A DNA stretch of 64,000 bases, from assembly GCF_005938675.2 (NCBI RefSeq), contig NZ_VCCH02000040.1, positions 1 to 64,000 of the forward strand, in the 5' to 3' direction. Below the pieces are notes generated by a model. It was not told the DNA's origin. It saw only the letters and a list, made by a program, of their open reading frames with translations, and ran no database searches. Numbering within the stretch: the first letter of the stretch is position 1; each line of letters starts with the position of its first letter. The DNA comes from Mycobacterium sp. KBS0706. GTDB taxonomy: Bacteria; Pseudomonadota; Alphaproteobacteria; DSM-16000; Inquilinaceae. Below, piece after piece: positions 26,733 through 35,565 of the stretch. The translations under genes and the position numbers were made by a program.

Positions 26733-27506
26733 ATGGCGACCGACACGGCATCGAGAAGTGGTGGAACCGCCCGGCGCTGGCTGCGCGGCGCCGGTGAGTT
26801 GGCAGTGCTGCTGCTGGTGATCGCGGCCGGCAAGACCGCCATCGCCGAGCCCTTCTACGTCCCCTCCGGCTCGATGGAGCCGACGCTGCAGATCGGCGAC
26901 GAGCTGGTGGCCGCCAAGTTCAGCTACGGCTACAGCGCCGCTTCGCTGCCCTTCGGCCTGACCGTGCCTGCGAGCGGTCGAGTGTTGGGACGGATGCCGG
27001 AACGCGGCGACGTCGTCGTCTTCCGCTGGCCCGGCGACCCGTCGCAGACCTGGGTCAAGCGGGTGATCGGGCTGCCGGGCGACCGCGTGGCGATGCGCGA
27101 CGGGCGGCTGTGGCTCAATGGCGAGCCGGTCGCGCTGCAGCCGGACGGCGAGGGCAGGGTGGAGCACGGCAACGGCTCGACCGTGCCGGCCGTCCGCGCG
27201 ATCGAGACCCTGCCGGGCGGTGTGAGCCACCCGATCTTCAAGCTCTACGCCCGCGGACCGCTGGACGAGATGGCGGAGGTGACGGTGCCGCCCGGCGATC
27301 TCTTCGTCATGGGCGACAATCGCGACAACTCGGCCGACAGCCGCCTGCCGGTCAGCGCGGGCGGCGTCGGACTGCTGCCGGTCGGCGACCTTGTCGGCAA
27401 GGCCGAGGTCATCGTCGCGTCCTGGGATCTCGGCCGCGCCTCGCAGCCGGTCTGGACCTGGCCCGCCGGCCTGCGGCTGGGCCGCTTCCTGTCCGCAATC
27501 GAATAA
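26733..27506 (+). CDS. lepB: Signal peptidase I
   Basis: Membrane serine protease that removes Sec and Tat signal peptides. A single N-terminal anchor is at about residues 18-36. Catalytic Ser47 is in 'VPSGSMEPTL', Lys109 in 'WVKRVIGLPGDRVA', and the C-terminal box 'VMGDNRDNSADSRLP' is complete. The length of 257 residues is normal for an alphaproteobacterial paralogue. It is not next to lepA, rnc or era as the housekeeping copy often is, so it may be a second copy. Confidence 0.94.
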   Translation: MATDTASRSGGTARRWLRGAGELAVLLLVIAAGKTAIAEPFYVPSGSMEPTLQIGDELVAAKFSYGYSAASLPFGLTVPASGRVLGRMPERGDVVVFRWPGDPSQTWVKRVIGLPGDRVAMRDGRLWLNGEPVALQPDGEGRVEHGNGSTVPAVRAIETLPGGVSHPIFKLYARGPLDEMAEVTVPPGDLFVMGDNRDNSADSRLPVSAGGVGLLPVGDLVGKAEVIVASWDLGRASQPVWTWPAGLRLGRFLSAIE

Positions 27507-27522
27507 GGGTGCTCGCCCCTCG

Positions 27523-27610
27523 CCGTCATTGCGAGGAGGCGAAGCCGACGAAGCAATCCAGGGGCCACGTCAAACGGCCCTGGATTGCTTCGCTGCGCTC
27601 GCAATGACGG
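27523..27610. repeat. Nested palindromic repeat between lepB and ridA
   Basis: Outer arms CCGTCATTGCGAG (27523-27535) and CTCGCAATGACGG (27598-27610) enclose inner arms AAGCAATCCAGGG (27551-27563) and CCCTGGATTGCTT (27578-27590). The element at 40931-41024 has the same arms with a few base changes. Between two convergent genes; it could act as a bidirectional terminator (inference). Confidence 0.88.
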
Positions 27611-27632
27611 TCCTTTGAAGGACGCCGCGGGA

Positions 27633-27980
27633 TCAGATCGCCGCGGTAACCTGGATCTCGACTCGGTATTCCGGGCCGGCCAGCTTGCTCTCGACCGTGG
27701 CGCGGGCCGGGGTGTTGCCGGGCGAGACCCACTTGTCCCAAGCCGCGTTCATCGCCGCGAAGTCGGCGATGTCGGCCAGCCAGATGTTGGCGGTCAGCAT
27801 CTTGGTCTTGTCGGTGCCGGCCTCGGCCAGCAGGGCGTCGATCGTCGCCAGGATCTGGCGGGTCTGCTCGGTCACGTCCGGGGTCGGGTTCTCGGCGACC
27901 TGGCCGGCCAGGAATACGCGATCGCCATGGATGACGGCCCCGCTCATGCGCGGGCCGACGCCGATGCGCTTGATGGTCAT
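27633..27980 (-). CDS. RidA family (YjgF/YER057c) deaminase, last gene of the nucleoside operon
   Basis: A 115-residue protein close to the RidA fold: 'MSGAVIHGDRVFLAGQVAENPTPDVTEQTRQILATIDALLAEAG', then 'IWLADIADFAAMNAAWDKWV' and the conserved Arg/Glu end 'PARATVESKLAGPEYRVEIQVTAAI' that supplies the imine-binding Arg and Glu. RidA hydrolyses reactive enamine or imine intermediates to ammonia and a keto acid; RutC of the uracil-degradation pathway is a relative. It follows add by 29 bp and ends the operon. ATG at 27980 has a GAGGA ribosome binding site. Confidence 0.9.
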   Translation of the reverse strand: MTIKRIGVGPRMSGAVIHGDRVFLAGQVAENPTPDVTEQTRQILATIDALLAEAGTDKTKMLTANIWLADIADFAAMNAAWDKWVSPGNTPARATVESKLAGPEYRVEIQVTAAI

Positions 27981-28009
27981 GGGTGTCCTCTTTCTTTCTT
28001 CGGGTGGGA

Positions 28010-28999
28010 TCAGGAGTCGAGCTTAGCCAGCAGCTTGGCCCGGGTGGGGTCGTCGACGAAGGCGGCCTGCAGCGCGGTGCGGGTCATCTGCCGCAGGGCA
28101 GCCTCGTCGAGGCCGAAATGCCGTTCCGCCACATCATATTCATGGCCGATGGTGGTGGCGAAATAGGGCGGGTCGTCGCTGTTCAGCGTCACCTTCACCC
28201 CGGCCTCCAGCAGCTTGCGCAGCGGATGGGCACGATAGTCCGGATAGACCTTGGTGGCGATGTTGCTGGTCGGGCAGACCTCCAGCACCGTGCCGCGGTC
28301 GGCCAGCTCGCGCACCAGGGCCGGGTCCTCGATCGACCGCACGCCGTGGCCGATGCGGGCCACCGGCAGGCGCAGGGCGGCCCACACGCTCTCCGGCCCC
28401 GCCGCCTCGCCGGCATGGACGTTGCAGGCCAGGCCGGCCTCGTCATGGGCGATGTCGAAAGCCTGGGCGAACAGGCGCGGCGGGAAGCCGGCCTCGTCGC
28501 CGCCCATGCCGAAGCCGGTGACCAGCGGATGTGGGTGCTTCGCCGCCAGCTTCGCCACCTCGACCCCGCGCTCGGCCCCCAGATGGCGGACGCAGGTGAC
28601 GATGATGCGGGATTCGATGCCGGTCTCGGCCCGCGCATCCTCGATGCCCTGGACGATGCCGTCGAGGTGGCCCTGGTATGACAGGCCGGCCGCCGCGGCA
28701 TGGTCGGGCGAGGACATCAGCTCGACATAGATCGCGCCCTCGGCGGCGCAGGCCTTCAGGTATTCATAGGTGACGTCGCGATAGTCCCGGTCGGTCCTGA
28801 TCACCGTGCTGGCGGCGTCATAGACCTTGAGGAAGTGCAGGAAATTGGCCCAGGCGAACTCGCCCCGGGCGTCGAACAGGTCGGCCGGCAGGGTCATGCC
28901 ATGCCGGGCCGCCAGGCGGCGGACCAGGTCCGGGCTGGCCGCGCCCTCCAGATGCAGGTGAAGCTCCGCCTTCGGCAGCATCGCCGCCCCCTCCGTCAT
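28010..28999 (-). CDS. add: Adenosine deaminase
   Basis: Zinc enzyme that deaminates adenosine to inosine. The metal and catalytic motifs are all present: HLHLEG near the N-terminus, 'VHAGEAAGPESVW', 'IGHGVRSIED' and 'LNSDDPPYF' near the C-terminus. Length is 329 residues, normal for the family. Its start at 28999 overlaps the DMT transporter stop as ATGA, which supports translational coupling. A second in-frame ATG at 28981 has a better ribosome binding site (GGAGGGGG) and also gives a good N-terminus, MLPKAELHLHLEG. Confidence 0.93.
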   Translation of the reverse strand: MTEGAAMLPKAELHLHLEGAASPDLVRRLAARHGMTLPADLFDARGEFAWANFLHFLKVYDAASTVIRTDRDYRDVTYEYLKACAAEGAIYVELMSSPDHAAAAGLSYQGHLDGIVQGIEDARAETGIESRIIVTCVRHLGAERGVEVAKLAAKHPHPLVTGFGMGGDEAGFPPRLFAQAFDIAHDEAGLACNVHAGEAAGPESVWAALRLPVARIGHGVRSIEDPALVRELADRGTVLEVCPTSNIATKVYPDYRAHPLRKLLEAGVKVTLNSDDPPYFATTIGHEYDVAERHFGLDEAALRQMTRTALQAAFVDDPTRAKLLAKLDS

Positions 29000-29955
29000 G
29001 ATACTGGGACCCCGCTCTCGCCGGCCGGGTCGGTCGCCCCGCCGGGCGGCGAGACAGGCGATTTGGTCCGCGTCTCGCGGTGCAGGATGTACAGGCCGCT
29101 GGCGACGACCACCGCCGAGCCGACCCAGATCCACAGATCGGGCACGTCACCCCACAGCATGAAGCCGAGGCCAACGCCCCAGATCATGCCGGTGTATTCG
29201 AACGGCACCACGATCGACGGCGTCGCCACGCGATAGGCCTGCGCCATCATGATCGCGCCGATGCCGCCGAGCAGGCCGAGCACGGCGAGCAGCCCGGCAT
29301 CCTTCCAGGTCGGCGTCACCCAGATGAAGGGCATCTGCACCCCGGCGACGGCGACGATGACAATGGTGGCGTAGAAGATCATCGAGGCGTTGGTCTCGGT
29401 GCGGCTGTACAGGCGCATCAGCACCATCGACAGCGCATAGGCCGCGGTGGCCAGCAGCGCGATGGCGGCGCCGCCGCCGAAGCTGCTGCCCTCGCCGCCC
29501 GGCCGGATCATGATCAGCACCCCGGCGAAGCCGACCAGCACGGCCAGCCAGCGCCGCATCCCCACCTTCTCGCCCAGGATCGGCACCGACAGGGCGGTGA
29601 TGAACATCGGCGCGGCGAAGCCGATGGCGTAGGCGTCGGCCAGCGGCATCACCGCGAAGGCCCAGAAGAAGCCGAAGGTGCCGACGACGCCGACCAGGCC
29701 GCGCAGCAGATGCGCCCCGACCCGCCGGGTCCGCAGCGCTTTGAGCCCGGGTGGCCGATACAGCAGCATCAGGGTCGGGATCAGCCCGATCGAGGCGCGG
29801 AAGAACACGATCTGGGCGATCGGATAGTCGGCCGACAGCCATTTGATCATGGCGTCCATGACGCACAGGACGAAGACGCCGCCGGCATAGAGCGCAATGC
29901 CCTGCGCCGCCGACTGCTTCGCCTGCGGCGGCGCGGCCACAGCCTGCGCGGCCAT
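28996..29955 (-). CDS. DMT superfamily (EamA) permease inside the nucleoside operon
   Basis: A 319-residue inner-membrane protein with about ten transmembrane segments in two EamA repeats, the first from about 20 to 150 ('GGVFVLCVMDAMIKWLSADYPIAQIVFFRASIGLIPTL') and the second from about 165 to 300 ('ATPSIVVPFEYTGMIWGVGLGFMLWGDVPD'). The family moves metabolites in or out; the position between deoA (gap of 2 bases) and add (ATGA overlap) suggests nucleobase or nucleoside export, or a related product, but this is inference. Confidence 0.88.
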   Translation of the reverse strand: MAAQAVAAPPQAKQSAAQGIALYAGGVFVLCVMDAMIKWLSADYPIAQIVFFRASIGLIPTLMLLYRPPGLKALRTRRVGAHLLRGLVGVVGTFGFFWAFAVMPLADAYAIGFAAPMFITALSVPILGEKVGMRRWLAVLVGFAGVLIMIRPGGEGSSFGGGAAIALLATAAYALSMVLMRLYSRTETNASMIFYATIVIVAVAGVQMPFIWVTPTWKDAGLLAVLGLLGGIGAIMMAQAYRVATPSIVVPFEYTGMIWGVGLGFMLWGDVPDLWIWVGSAVVVASGLYILHRETRTKSPVSPPGGATDPAGESGVPVS

Positions 29956-29957
29956 GC

Positions 29958-31277
29958 TCAGGCGATCCGTTCGGCGACCAGCGCCAGCTGGGCCGGGGCG
30001 GTGTCGGCCACCGTCACGGCGGCGCGGATCGCGGCTTCGGCCGCGGCGGCCGAGGCCTCGTCGCGGGCGTGCAGCAGGGCCAGCGGCCGGCCCTTGGGGC
30101 CGACGGCCTCGCCGATCGCGGTGATCTCGGTCAGGCCGACGGCATGGTCGACGCCGTCCTCCGGCCGGGTGCGCCCGCCGCCCAGCGCGACAATGGCGAC
30201 GCCGATCGCCCGGGCATCGACCGCGGCGACGACGCCGTCACGCTGCGCCGCGATCGGCCGCACCACCGGTGCCGTCGGCAGGTGGTCCTTCTCCAGGATG
30301 TCGGCCGGGCCGCCCAGGTCCCGGACCATACGGGCGAAGCGCTCGGCCGCGGCGCCGCTGGCGAGCGCGTGCTCGACCTTGACCCGGCCGGCCCCGGCGT
30401 CGGCGGCCAGGCCGCCGATCACCAGCAGCTCGGCGGTCAGCCGGGCGGTGACCTCCCACAGCCGCTCGTCCTTCGGCCCGCCGGTCAGCAGGTCGATCGA
30501 TTCCCGAACCTCGACGGCGTTGCCGGCGGTGCGGCCCAGCGGCTGGTTCATGTCGGTCAGCAACGCGACCGTCGGCAGCCCCCCACCGTTCGCCACGTCG
30601 ACGATCGACCGGGCCAGGGCTCGAGCGTCATCGATGTCGCTCATGAAGGCGCCGGTGCCGAACTTGACGTCCATGACCAGCCCGCCCAGGCCGGCGGCCA
30701 TCTTCTTCGACAGGATCGACGCGGTGATCAGGTCGATGGATTCGACCGTGCCGGTGGTGTCGCGGATGGCGTAGATGCGGCGGTCGGCCGGGGCGATGTC
30801 GCGGGTGGCTCCGACCACGGCGCAGCCGGCCGATCGCACTACCCGGTCCAGCACATCCGTCTCCGGCTGACTGACATAGCCGGGAATCGAATCCATCTTG
30901 TCCAGCGTGCCACCGGTGTGGCCCAGGCCGCGGCCGGAGATCATCGGCACGAAGCCGCCGCAGGCGGCGACGATCGGGGCCAGGATCAGGCTGGTCTTGT
31001 CGCCGATGCCGCCGGTCGAATGCTTGTCCAGCACCGGGCCGGGCAGGTTGGCGGCCGACCAGTCCAGCACCCGGCCGGACCGGGCCATGGCGCGGGTGAA
31101 GGCCACCCGCTCGGGCATGGTCATGCCGCGAAAGAACACCGCCATGGCGAAGGCGGCGATCTGGGCGTCGGTGACGCTGGCATCGACCGCGCCGCGCACC
31201 ACCGCCTCGATCTCGGCGACGTCCAGCACGGCCCCGTCGCGCTTGCGGCGGATGATCTCCTGCGGCAGCAGCGCCAT
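29958..31277 (-). CDS. deoA: Thymidine phosphorylase
   Basis: Phosphorolysis of thymidine or deoxyuridine to base and deoxyribose 1-phosphate. The 439-residue protein has the family signatures 'FAMAVFFRGMTMPERVAFTRAMARSG', 'DKHSTGGIGDKTSLILAPIVAACG', 'SGRGLGHTGGTLDKMDSIPGY', 'DVKFGTGAFM' and the C-terminal 'GGGRTRPEDGVDHAVGL'. These fit DeoA, not TrpD-like. It follows cdd after 124 bp and abuts the DMT gene by two bases. Together with cytidine deaminase, this gives uptake of pyrimidine nucleosides, then deamination and cleavage. Confidence 0.94.
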   Translation of the reverse strand: MALLPQEIIRRKRDGAVLDVAEIEAVVRGAVDASVTDAQIAAFAMAVFFRGMTMPERVAFTRAMARSGRVLDWSAANLPGPVLDKHSTGGIGDKTSLILAPIVAACGGFVPMISGRGLGHTGGTLDKMDSIPGYVSQPETDVLDRVVRSAGCAVVGATRDIAPADRRIYAIRDTTGTVESIDLITASILSKKMAAGLGGLVMDVKFGTGAFMSDIDDARALARSIVDVANGGGLPTVALLTDMNQPLGRTAGNAVEVRESIDLLTGGPKDERLWEVTARLTAELLVIGGLAADAGAGRVKVEHALASGAAAERFARMVRDLGGPADILEKDHLPTAPVVRPIAAQRDGVVAAVDARAIGVAIVALGGGRTRPEDGVDHAVGLTEITAIGEAVGPKGRPLALLHARDEASAAAAEAAIRAAVTVADTAPAQLALVAERIA

Positions 31278-31401
31278 CTCAGCGGCGCTCGGCCGACGCG
31301 GCGACGAACTCGGACATGGCGACCCTCGGGCGAATCCGTTTGGACACGGTTGGTTCTTACTAGGACGGGAAACGGACGGACGCCAGAGCGCTTCTGCCGG
31401 G

Positions 31402-31818
31402 TCAGTCCCGCAGGTTCTCCGGCCCGAAGGAATGCGGCAGCAGGGCGTCGAGCGTCGTGGTCAGGCGCAGCCCCTCCGGCCCGCAGACATGGACCTTCGT
31501 GTCCCCCCGGGCGAATTCCCGGATGCGCTGGCGGCAGCCGCCGCAGGGCGTGCACAGCAGGGTGTCGCCGGCCTCGCCGCCGATCACCACGATCTCCTCG
31601 ATCGCCTTGCCGCCGGCCGCGACCATGATTCCGATCGCCGTCGCCTCGGCGCATTGGCTCTGCGGATAGGCGGCGTTCTCGACATTGCAGCCGGCATGGA
31701 TGGCCCCGTCCGGCGTGCGGATCGCGGCGCCGACCGGGAAGTGCGAATAGGGCACATGGGCATGCATCCGGGCGGCGCTGGCGGCCTGGAACAGCGCCTC
31801 GAAAGCCGTGTTCGCCAT
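31402..31818 (-). CDS. cdd: Cytidine deaminase
   Basis: Zinc enzyme that deaminates cytidine and deoxycytidine to uridine or deoxyuridine. 138 residues. The zinc and catalytic motifs are CAEATA (with a preceding 'CNVENAAYPQSQ') and PCGGCRQ. Homotetramer-type size. It starts 4 bases after the permease gene stop and precedes deoA, which is normal for a pyrimidine salvage operon. Not membrane-bound. Confidence 0.94.
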   Translation of the reverse strand: MANTAFEALFQAASAARMHAHVPYSHFPVGAAIRTPDGAIHAGCNVENAAYPQSQCAEATAIGIMVAAGGKAIEEIVVIGGEAGDTLLCTPCGGCRQRIREFARGDTKVHVCGPEGLRLTTTLDALLPHSFGPENLRD

Positions 31819-31822
31819 GAGC

Positions 31823-32791
31823 TTATCGTTCCTTGACGTAGGGCACGCCGCTGGCCTTCGGCGCGGTCGCGCGGCCGATGAAGCCGGCCAGCAGGACCAC
31901 GGTCAGGATGTAGGGCAACGCCTGGATCAGCTGGACCGGGACCTCGCCGAAGCCAGGGATGATCGTGCCCTGCAGCCGCGCCTCCAGTGCATCGAGCAGG
32001 CCGAACAGCAGGCAGGTCAGCATCACCGGCCAGGGCTTCCACTTGGCGAAGATCAGCGCGGCCAGGGCCAGATAGCCCTTGCCGGCGGTCATGTCGCGGC
32101 CGAAGGAGGCGTTCTGCGCCACCGACAGATAGGTGCCGGCGAGGCCGCACAGCACCCCGGTCAGCACCATCGCCTGGTAGCGCAGCGCCGTCACCGAGAT
32201 GCCGGCGGTGTCGACCGCCGCGGGATTCTCGCCGACCGCGCGCAGCCGCAGGCCGAAGCGGGTGCGGTAGACGATCCACGCCGTCAGCGGCACCGCCAGG
32301 AAGGCGGCATAGACCAGCACCGAATGGCCGGAGATCAGCTCGGACCAGATCGGCCCGACCACCGGCACGTCGCGCAGCGTGTCGGCCAGCGGCAGCGCGA
32401 TCTGCTGGAACCGGGCGTCGCCCTCCAGCGGCGGGGTCTGGCCGCCGCGCTGGTACCAGGCGATGCCGAGCGTGACCGTCAGGCCCGAGGCCAGGATATT
32501 GATGGCGAGGCCGGAGACCACCTGGTTGCCGCGATGGGTGATCGAGGCGTAGCCGTGCAGCAGCGCCAGCACCACCGACACCACCACGCCCATGCCCAGC
32601 CCGGCCCAGGCCGAGCCGGTGCCGGCGGCCATGGCGGCGGAGGCGAAGGCGGCGGCCAGCATCTTGCCCTCGAGCCCGATATCGACGAGCCCGGCCCGCT
32701 CGGCGAACAGGCCAGCCAGCGCCGCCAGCACCAGCGGCGTCGAGGTGCGGATGGTGGCGTCGAGCAGGGCGATGACGTCGAGCAGGGTCAT
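31823..32791 (-). CDS. Nucleoside ABC importer, second permease subunit
   Basis: A 322-residue inner-membrane permease of the branched-chain/BPD_transp_2 family used with BMP-type binding proteins ('TSTPLVLAALAGLFAERAGLVDIGLEGKMLAAAFASA', 'GNQVVSGLAINILASGLTVTL', 'RTRFGLRLRAVGENPAAVDTAGI', 'ILTVVLLAGFIGRATAPKASGVPY'). About eight to nine membrane segments. Its ATG at 32791 overlaps the stop of the upstream permease (ATGA). A longer open frame upstream is a shadow of the other permease. The substrate is inferred to be nucleosides, from the operon. Confidence 0.92.
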   Translation of the reverse strand: MTLLDVIALLDATIRTSTPLVLAALAGLFAERAGLVDIGLEGKMLAAAFASAAMAAGTGSAWAGLGMGVVVSVVLALLHGYASITHRGNQVVSGLAINILASGLTVTLGIAWYQRGGQTPPLEGDARFQQIALPLADTLRDVPVVGPIWSELISGHSVLVYAAFLAVPLTAWIVYRTRFGLRLRAVGENPAAVDTAGISVTALRYQAMVLTGVLCGLAGTYLSVAQNASFGRDMTAGKGYLALAALIFAKWKPWPVMLTCLLFGLLDALEARLQGTIIPGFGEVPVQLIQALPYILTVVLLAGFIGRATAPKASGVPYVKER

Positions 32792-33966
32792 GAGCTTGCC
32801 CCCTTCGCCACCTGCAGCGCCGGCGCGCGGCGCCGGAACAGCGCCTCGATCCGCGGCCGGAACAGGTTCTCCAGCGCGCCGGCGAACAGGATCACCAGAC
32901 CCTGGATCACCACCACCATGTCGCGGGTGATCTCGGGCATGTCGAAGTTCAGCTCGGCCCCGCCCTGATACAGCGCGCCGAACAGCAGCGCTGCGAAGAT
33001 GATGCCGAAGGGATGGTTGCGGCCCATCAGCGACACGGCGATGCCGACGAAGCCGGCGCCGGCGACGAAGTTCAGCAGGATGCGCCGCTGCACGCCCATG
33101 ATCTCGTTCAGGGCGATGAAGCCGGACAGGGCGCCGGAGATGCACATCGCCAGCAGGATGATGCCGGCCACCGAGATGCCGCCATAGACCGCCGCGCGGG
33201 GATTCAGCCCCACGGTCCGCAGCGCATAGCCCCAGCGGGTGCGCCAGATGAAGATCCAGACGAAGACGCAGCAGGCCAGGGCCCACAGGAAGGACAGGTT
33301 CAGCGGCAGCCGCCGCATCTTGATGCCGAACCAGGACAGCACCTCGCTGATGGTCGGCAGCACGGTGTTGGCGGCGAAGGCCCGGCTTTCCGGCGATTGC
33401 TGGCCCGGCGCGATCAGCACATGGACCATCAGATAGACCATCAGCGACGAGGCGATGAAGTTGAACATGATCGTCGTGATGACGATGTGGCTGCCGCGCT
33501 TGGCCTGCAGGTAGGCCGGGATGAAGGCCCAGGCGGCGCCGAACAGCGCGGCCGCGATGATCGCCAGCGGCAGCACCAGGATGAAGGGCAGGAAGTCGAG
33601 ATAGAGGCAGACCAGCCCGACGCCGAGCCCGGCGATATAGGCCTGGCCCTCGGCGCCGATGTTGAACAGCCCGGCATGGAAGGCCACTGCCACGGCGAGG
33701 CCGGCGAAGATGAAGTTGGTGGTGTAGTAGAGCGTGTAGCTCCAGTTCGGGAAGGTGCCGAAGGCGCCCTTCAGCAGCAGCCCTGCCGCCCGCACCGGGG
33801 TGTAGAGATAGTCCGCGCCCGGCAGCGTGCCGTCGGCATACTGGCCCCAATAGATCAGCAGCACCACCAGCCCGGCGGCGATGAAGGCCAGCACCAGATT
33901 GACCGCCGGGATCAGCCCGATCGACACCCAGCGCGGCACATCGGCCGGACGGCCGAAGGCGCTCAT
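32788..33966 (-). CDS. Nucleoside ABC importer, first permease subunit
   Basis: A 392-residue inner-membrane permease, longer than its partner. It has 'HAGLFNIGAEGQAYIAGLGVGLVCLYLDFLP', 'KRGSHIVITTIMFNFIASSLMVYLMVHVLI', 'YALRTVGLNPRAAVYGGI' and 'GFVGIAVSLMGRNHPFGIIFAALLFGALYQGG', typical of the YufP-like permease of BMP systems. The extra N-terminal membrane segment (residues about 15-40) explains the length. Its start overlaps the ATPase stop by ATGA. Confidence 0.92.
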   Translation of the reverse strand: MSAFGRPADVPRWVSIGLIPAVNLVLAFIAAGLVVLLIYWGQYADGTLPGADYLYTPVRAAGLLLKGAFGTFPNWSYTLYYTTNFIFAGLAVAVAFHAGLFNIGAEGQAYIAGLGVGLVCLYLDFLPFILVLPLAIIAAALFGAAWAFIPAYLQAKRGSHIVITTIMFNFIASSLMVYLMVHVLIAPGQQSPESRAFAANTVLPTISEVLSWFGIKMRRLPLNLSFLWALACCVFVWIFIWRTRWGYALRTVGLNPRAAVYGGISVAGIILLAMCISGALSGFIALNEIMGVQRRILLNFVAGAGFVGIAVSLMGRNHPFGIIFAALLFGALYQGGAELNFDMPEITRDMVVVIQGLVILFAGALENLFRPRIEALFRRRAPALQVAKGASS

Positions 33967-35546
33967 TCCGCCGCCTCCTGCTGGACGCCGGCCATCATCA
34001 GGCCCAGCGACTGCTCGCTGGCGCCGTCGGCCGCGACCTCGCCGACGATCATGCCGTCGAACATCACCAGGATGCGATCGGCCAGCGAGCGGATCTCGTC
34101 GAGCTCGACCGAGACCAAGAGGATCGCCTTGCCGCTGTCGCGCAGCGCCACCAGGCGGCGGTGGATCGCCTCGATCGCGCCGATGTCGACGCCGCGGGTC
34201 GGCTGGCCGACCAGCAGCACCTTCGGGTCGCGCTCGACCTCGCGGCCGACGATGATCTTCTGCTGGTTGCCGCCGGAGAAGTTGGCGGCCTTGAGATAGG
34301 GGTTGGGCGGGCGGACGTCGTAGTCGCGCATCAGCCGCTCGCAATGGGCCAGCACCTTGCGGCCGTCGGTCATCACCGCGCCGTTATAGGCCGGGTCGGC
34401 ATGGTGGCCGAGGATGGCGCATTCGGCGGCGGTGAAGGCGGTGACCAGCCCCTCGCGGTGGCGGTCCTCCGGCACATGGCCGACGCCCAGCGAACGCATC
34501 GTCCCGGCATCGACATGGGGCAGGGACGACAGGGCGGTGCCGCCGATCGCGATGTCGCCCTTGGCCGGCCGGACCATGCCGGCCAGGGCGGCCAGGAGCT
34601 CCGACTGGCCGTTGCCGGACACGCCGGCGATGCCGACGATCTCGCCAGCCCTGAGTGCGAAGGACACGTCCTTGACCCGGCGCACGCCCTGGCCGTCGAC
34701 GACGTCGAGGTCGCGGATTTCCATCAGCGTCGCGCCCGGCCGGGCCGGGGTCTTGTCGACGCGCAGCAGCACCTTGCGGCCGACCATCAGCTCGGCCAGC
34801 TGCTCGCGGCTGGTCTCTCTGGTCGCGACATTGGCGACAACGCGGCCCTGCCGCATCACCGTCACCGCATCGGTGATCGCCATGATCTCGCGCAGCTTGT
34901 GGGTGATCAGGATCACCGTCTTGCCCTGGGCGCGCAGCGCCGCGAGGATGCGGAACAGGTGGTCGGCCTCCTGCGGCGTCAGCACGCCGGTCGGCTCGTC
35001 CAGGATCAGGATGTCGGCGCCGCGGTACAGCGCCTTCAGGATCTCGACCCGCTGCTGCAGCCCGACCGGCAGGTCGCCGACCACGGCGTCGACCGGCACC
35101 TCCAGGGTGTATTCGCGCTCCAGCCGCTGCAGCTCCGCCCGCGCCTTGGCCTTGCCGCCGGCCAAGAGCGCGCCGCCCTCGGCGCCCAGGATCACGTTCT
35201 CCAGCACCGTGAAGGGCTCCACCAGCATGAAGTGCTGGTGCACCATGCCGATGCCGGCCGCAATCGCGTCGCTGGAAGAGGTGATGCGCCGCGGCTGGCC
35301 ATCGACCAGGATCTCGCCGCTGTCGGCCTCGTAGAAGCCGTACAGGATCGACATCAGGGTCGACTTGCCGGCGCCGTTCTCGCCGATGATGCCATGGATC
35401 GTGCCGGGGGCGATCGTCAGCGACACGTCCTGGTTAGCCTTGACCGGGCCGAAGCTCTTGTTGATGCCGCGCAGTTCGATGGCCGGCGGCGCCCCTGTCG
35501 GGGCACCGCCAACCGTCGCGGCGCGGGTCACGCCATCATTGTCCAT
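33963..35546 (-). CDS. Nucleoside ABC importer, double ATPase subunit
   Basis: A 527-residue cytosolic subunit with two fused ABC ATPase domains. The first (about 23-260) has Walker A 'GENGAGKST', Q-loop 'VHQHFMLVEPFTVLENV' and Walker B 'ILILDEPTGVLTPQEAD'. The second (about 275-515) has a degenerate P-loop 'GVSGNGQSE', signature 'FSGGNQQKIIVGRE' and 'VLLVGQPTRGVDIGAIEAIHRRL'. This is the sugar/nucleoside (YufO, RbsA-like) type. It lies 19 bases after the BMP gene. One functional and one degenerate ATP site is normal in this family. Confidence 0.94.
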   Translation of the reverse strand: MDNDGVTRAATVGGAPTGAPPAIELRGINKSFGPVKANQDVSLTIAPGTIHGIIGENGAGKSTLMSILYGFYEADSGEILVDGQPRRITSSSDAIAAGIGMVHQHFMLVEPFTVLENVILGAEGGALLAGGKAKARAELQRLEREYTLEVPVDAVVGDLPVGLQQRVEILKALYRGADILILDEPTGVLTPQEADHLFRILAALRAQGKTVILITHKLREIMAITDAVTVMRQGRVVANVATRETSREQLAELMVGRKVLLRVDKTPARPGATLMEIRDLDVVDGQGVRRVKDVSFALRAGEIVGIAGVSGNGQSELLAALAGMVRPAKGDIAIGGTALSSLPHVDAGTMRSLGVGHVPEDRHREGLVTAFTAAECAILGHHADPAYNGAVMTDGRKVLAHCERLMRDYDVRPPNPYLKAANFSGGNQQKIIVGREVERDPKVLLVGQPTRGVDIGAIEAIHRRLVALRDSGKAILLVSVELDEIRSLADRILVMFDGMIVGEVAADGASEQSLGLMMAGVQQEAAE

Positions 35547-35565
35547 TGCGGATCGGACGCCGCTG

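Noticed and set aside
29080..30774. 564-residue plus-strand frame opposite the DMT and deoA genes
   Set aside because: Low-complexity Gln/His/Arg text without a family; both genes on the other strand are well conserved.
31823..33850. Possible fused permease of 675 residues
   Set aside because: The first half is an out-of-frame reading of the other permease. The true start at 32791 overlaps its stop by ATGA.
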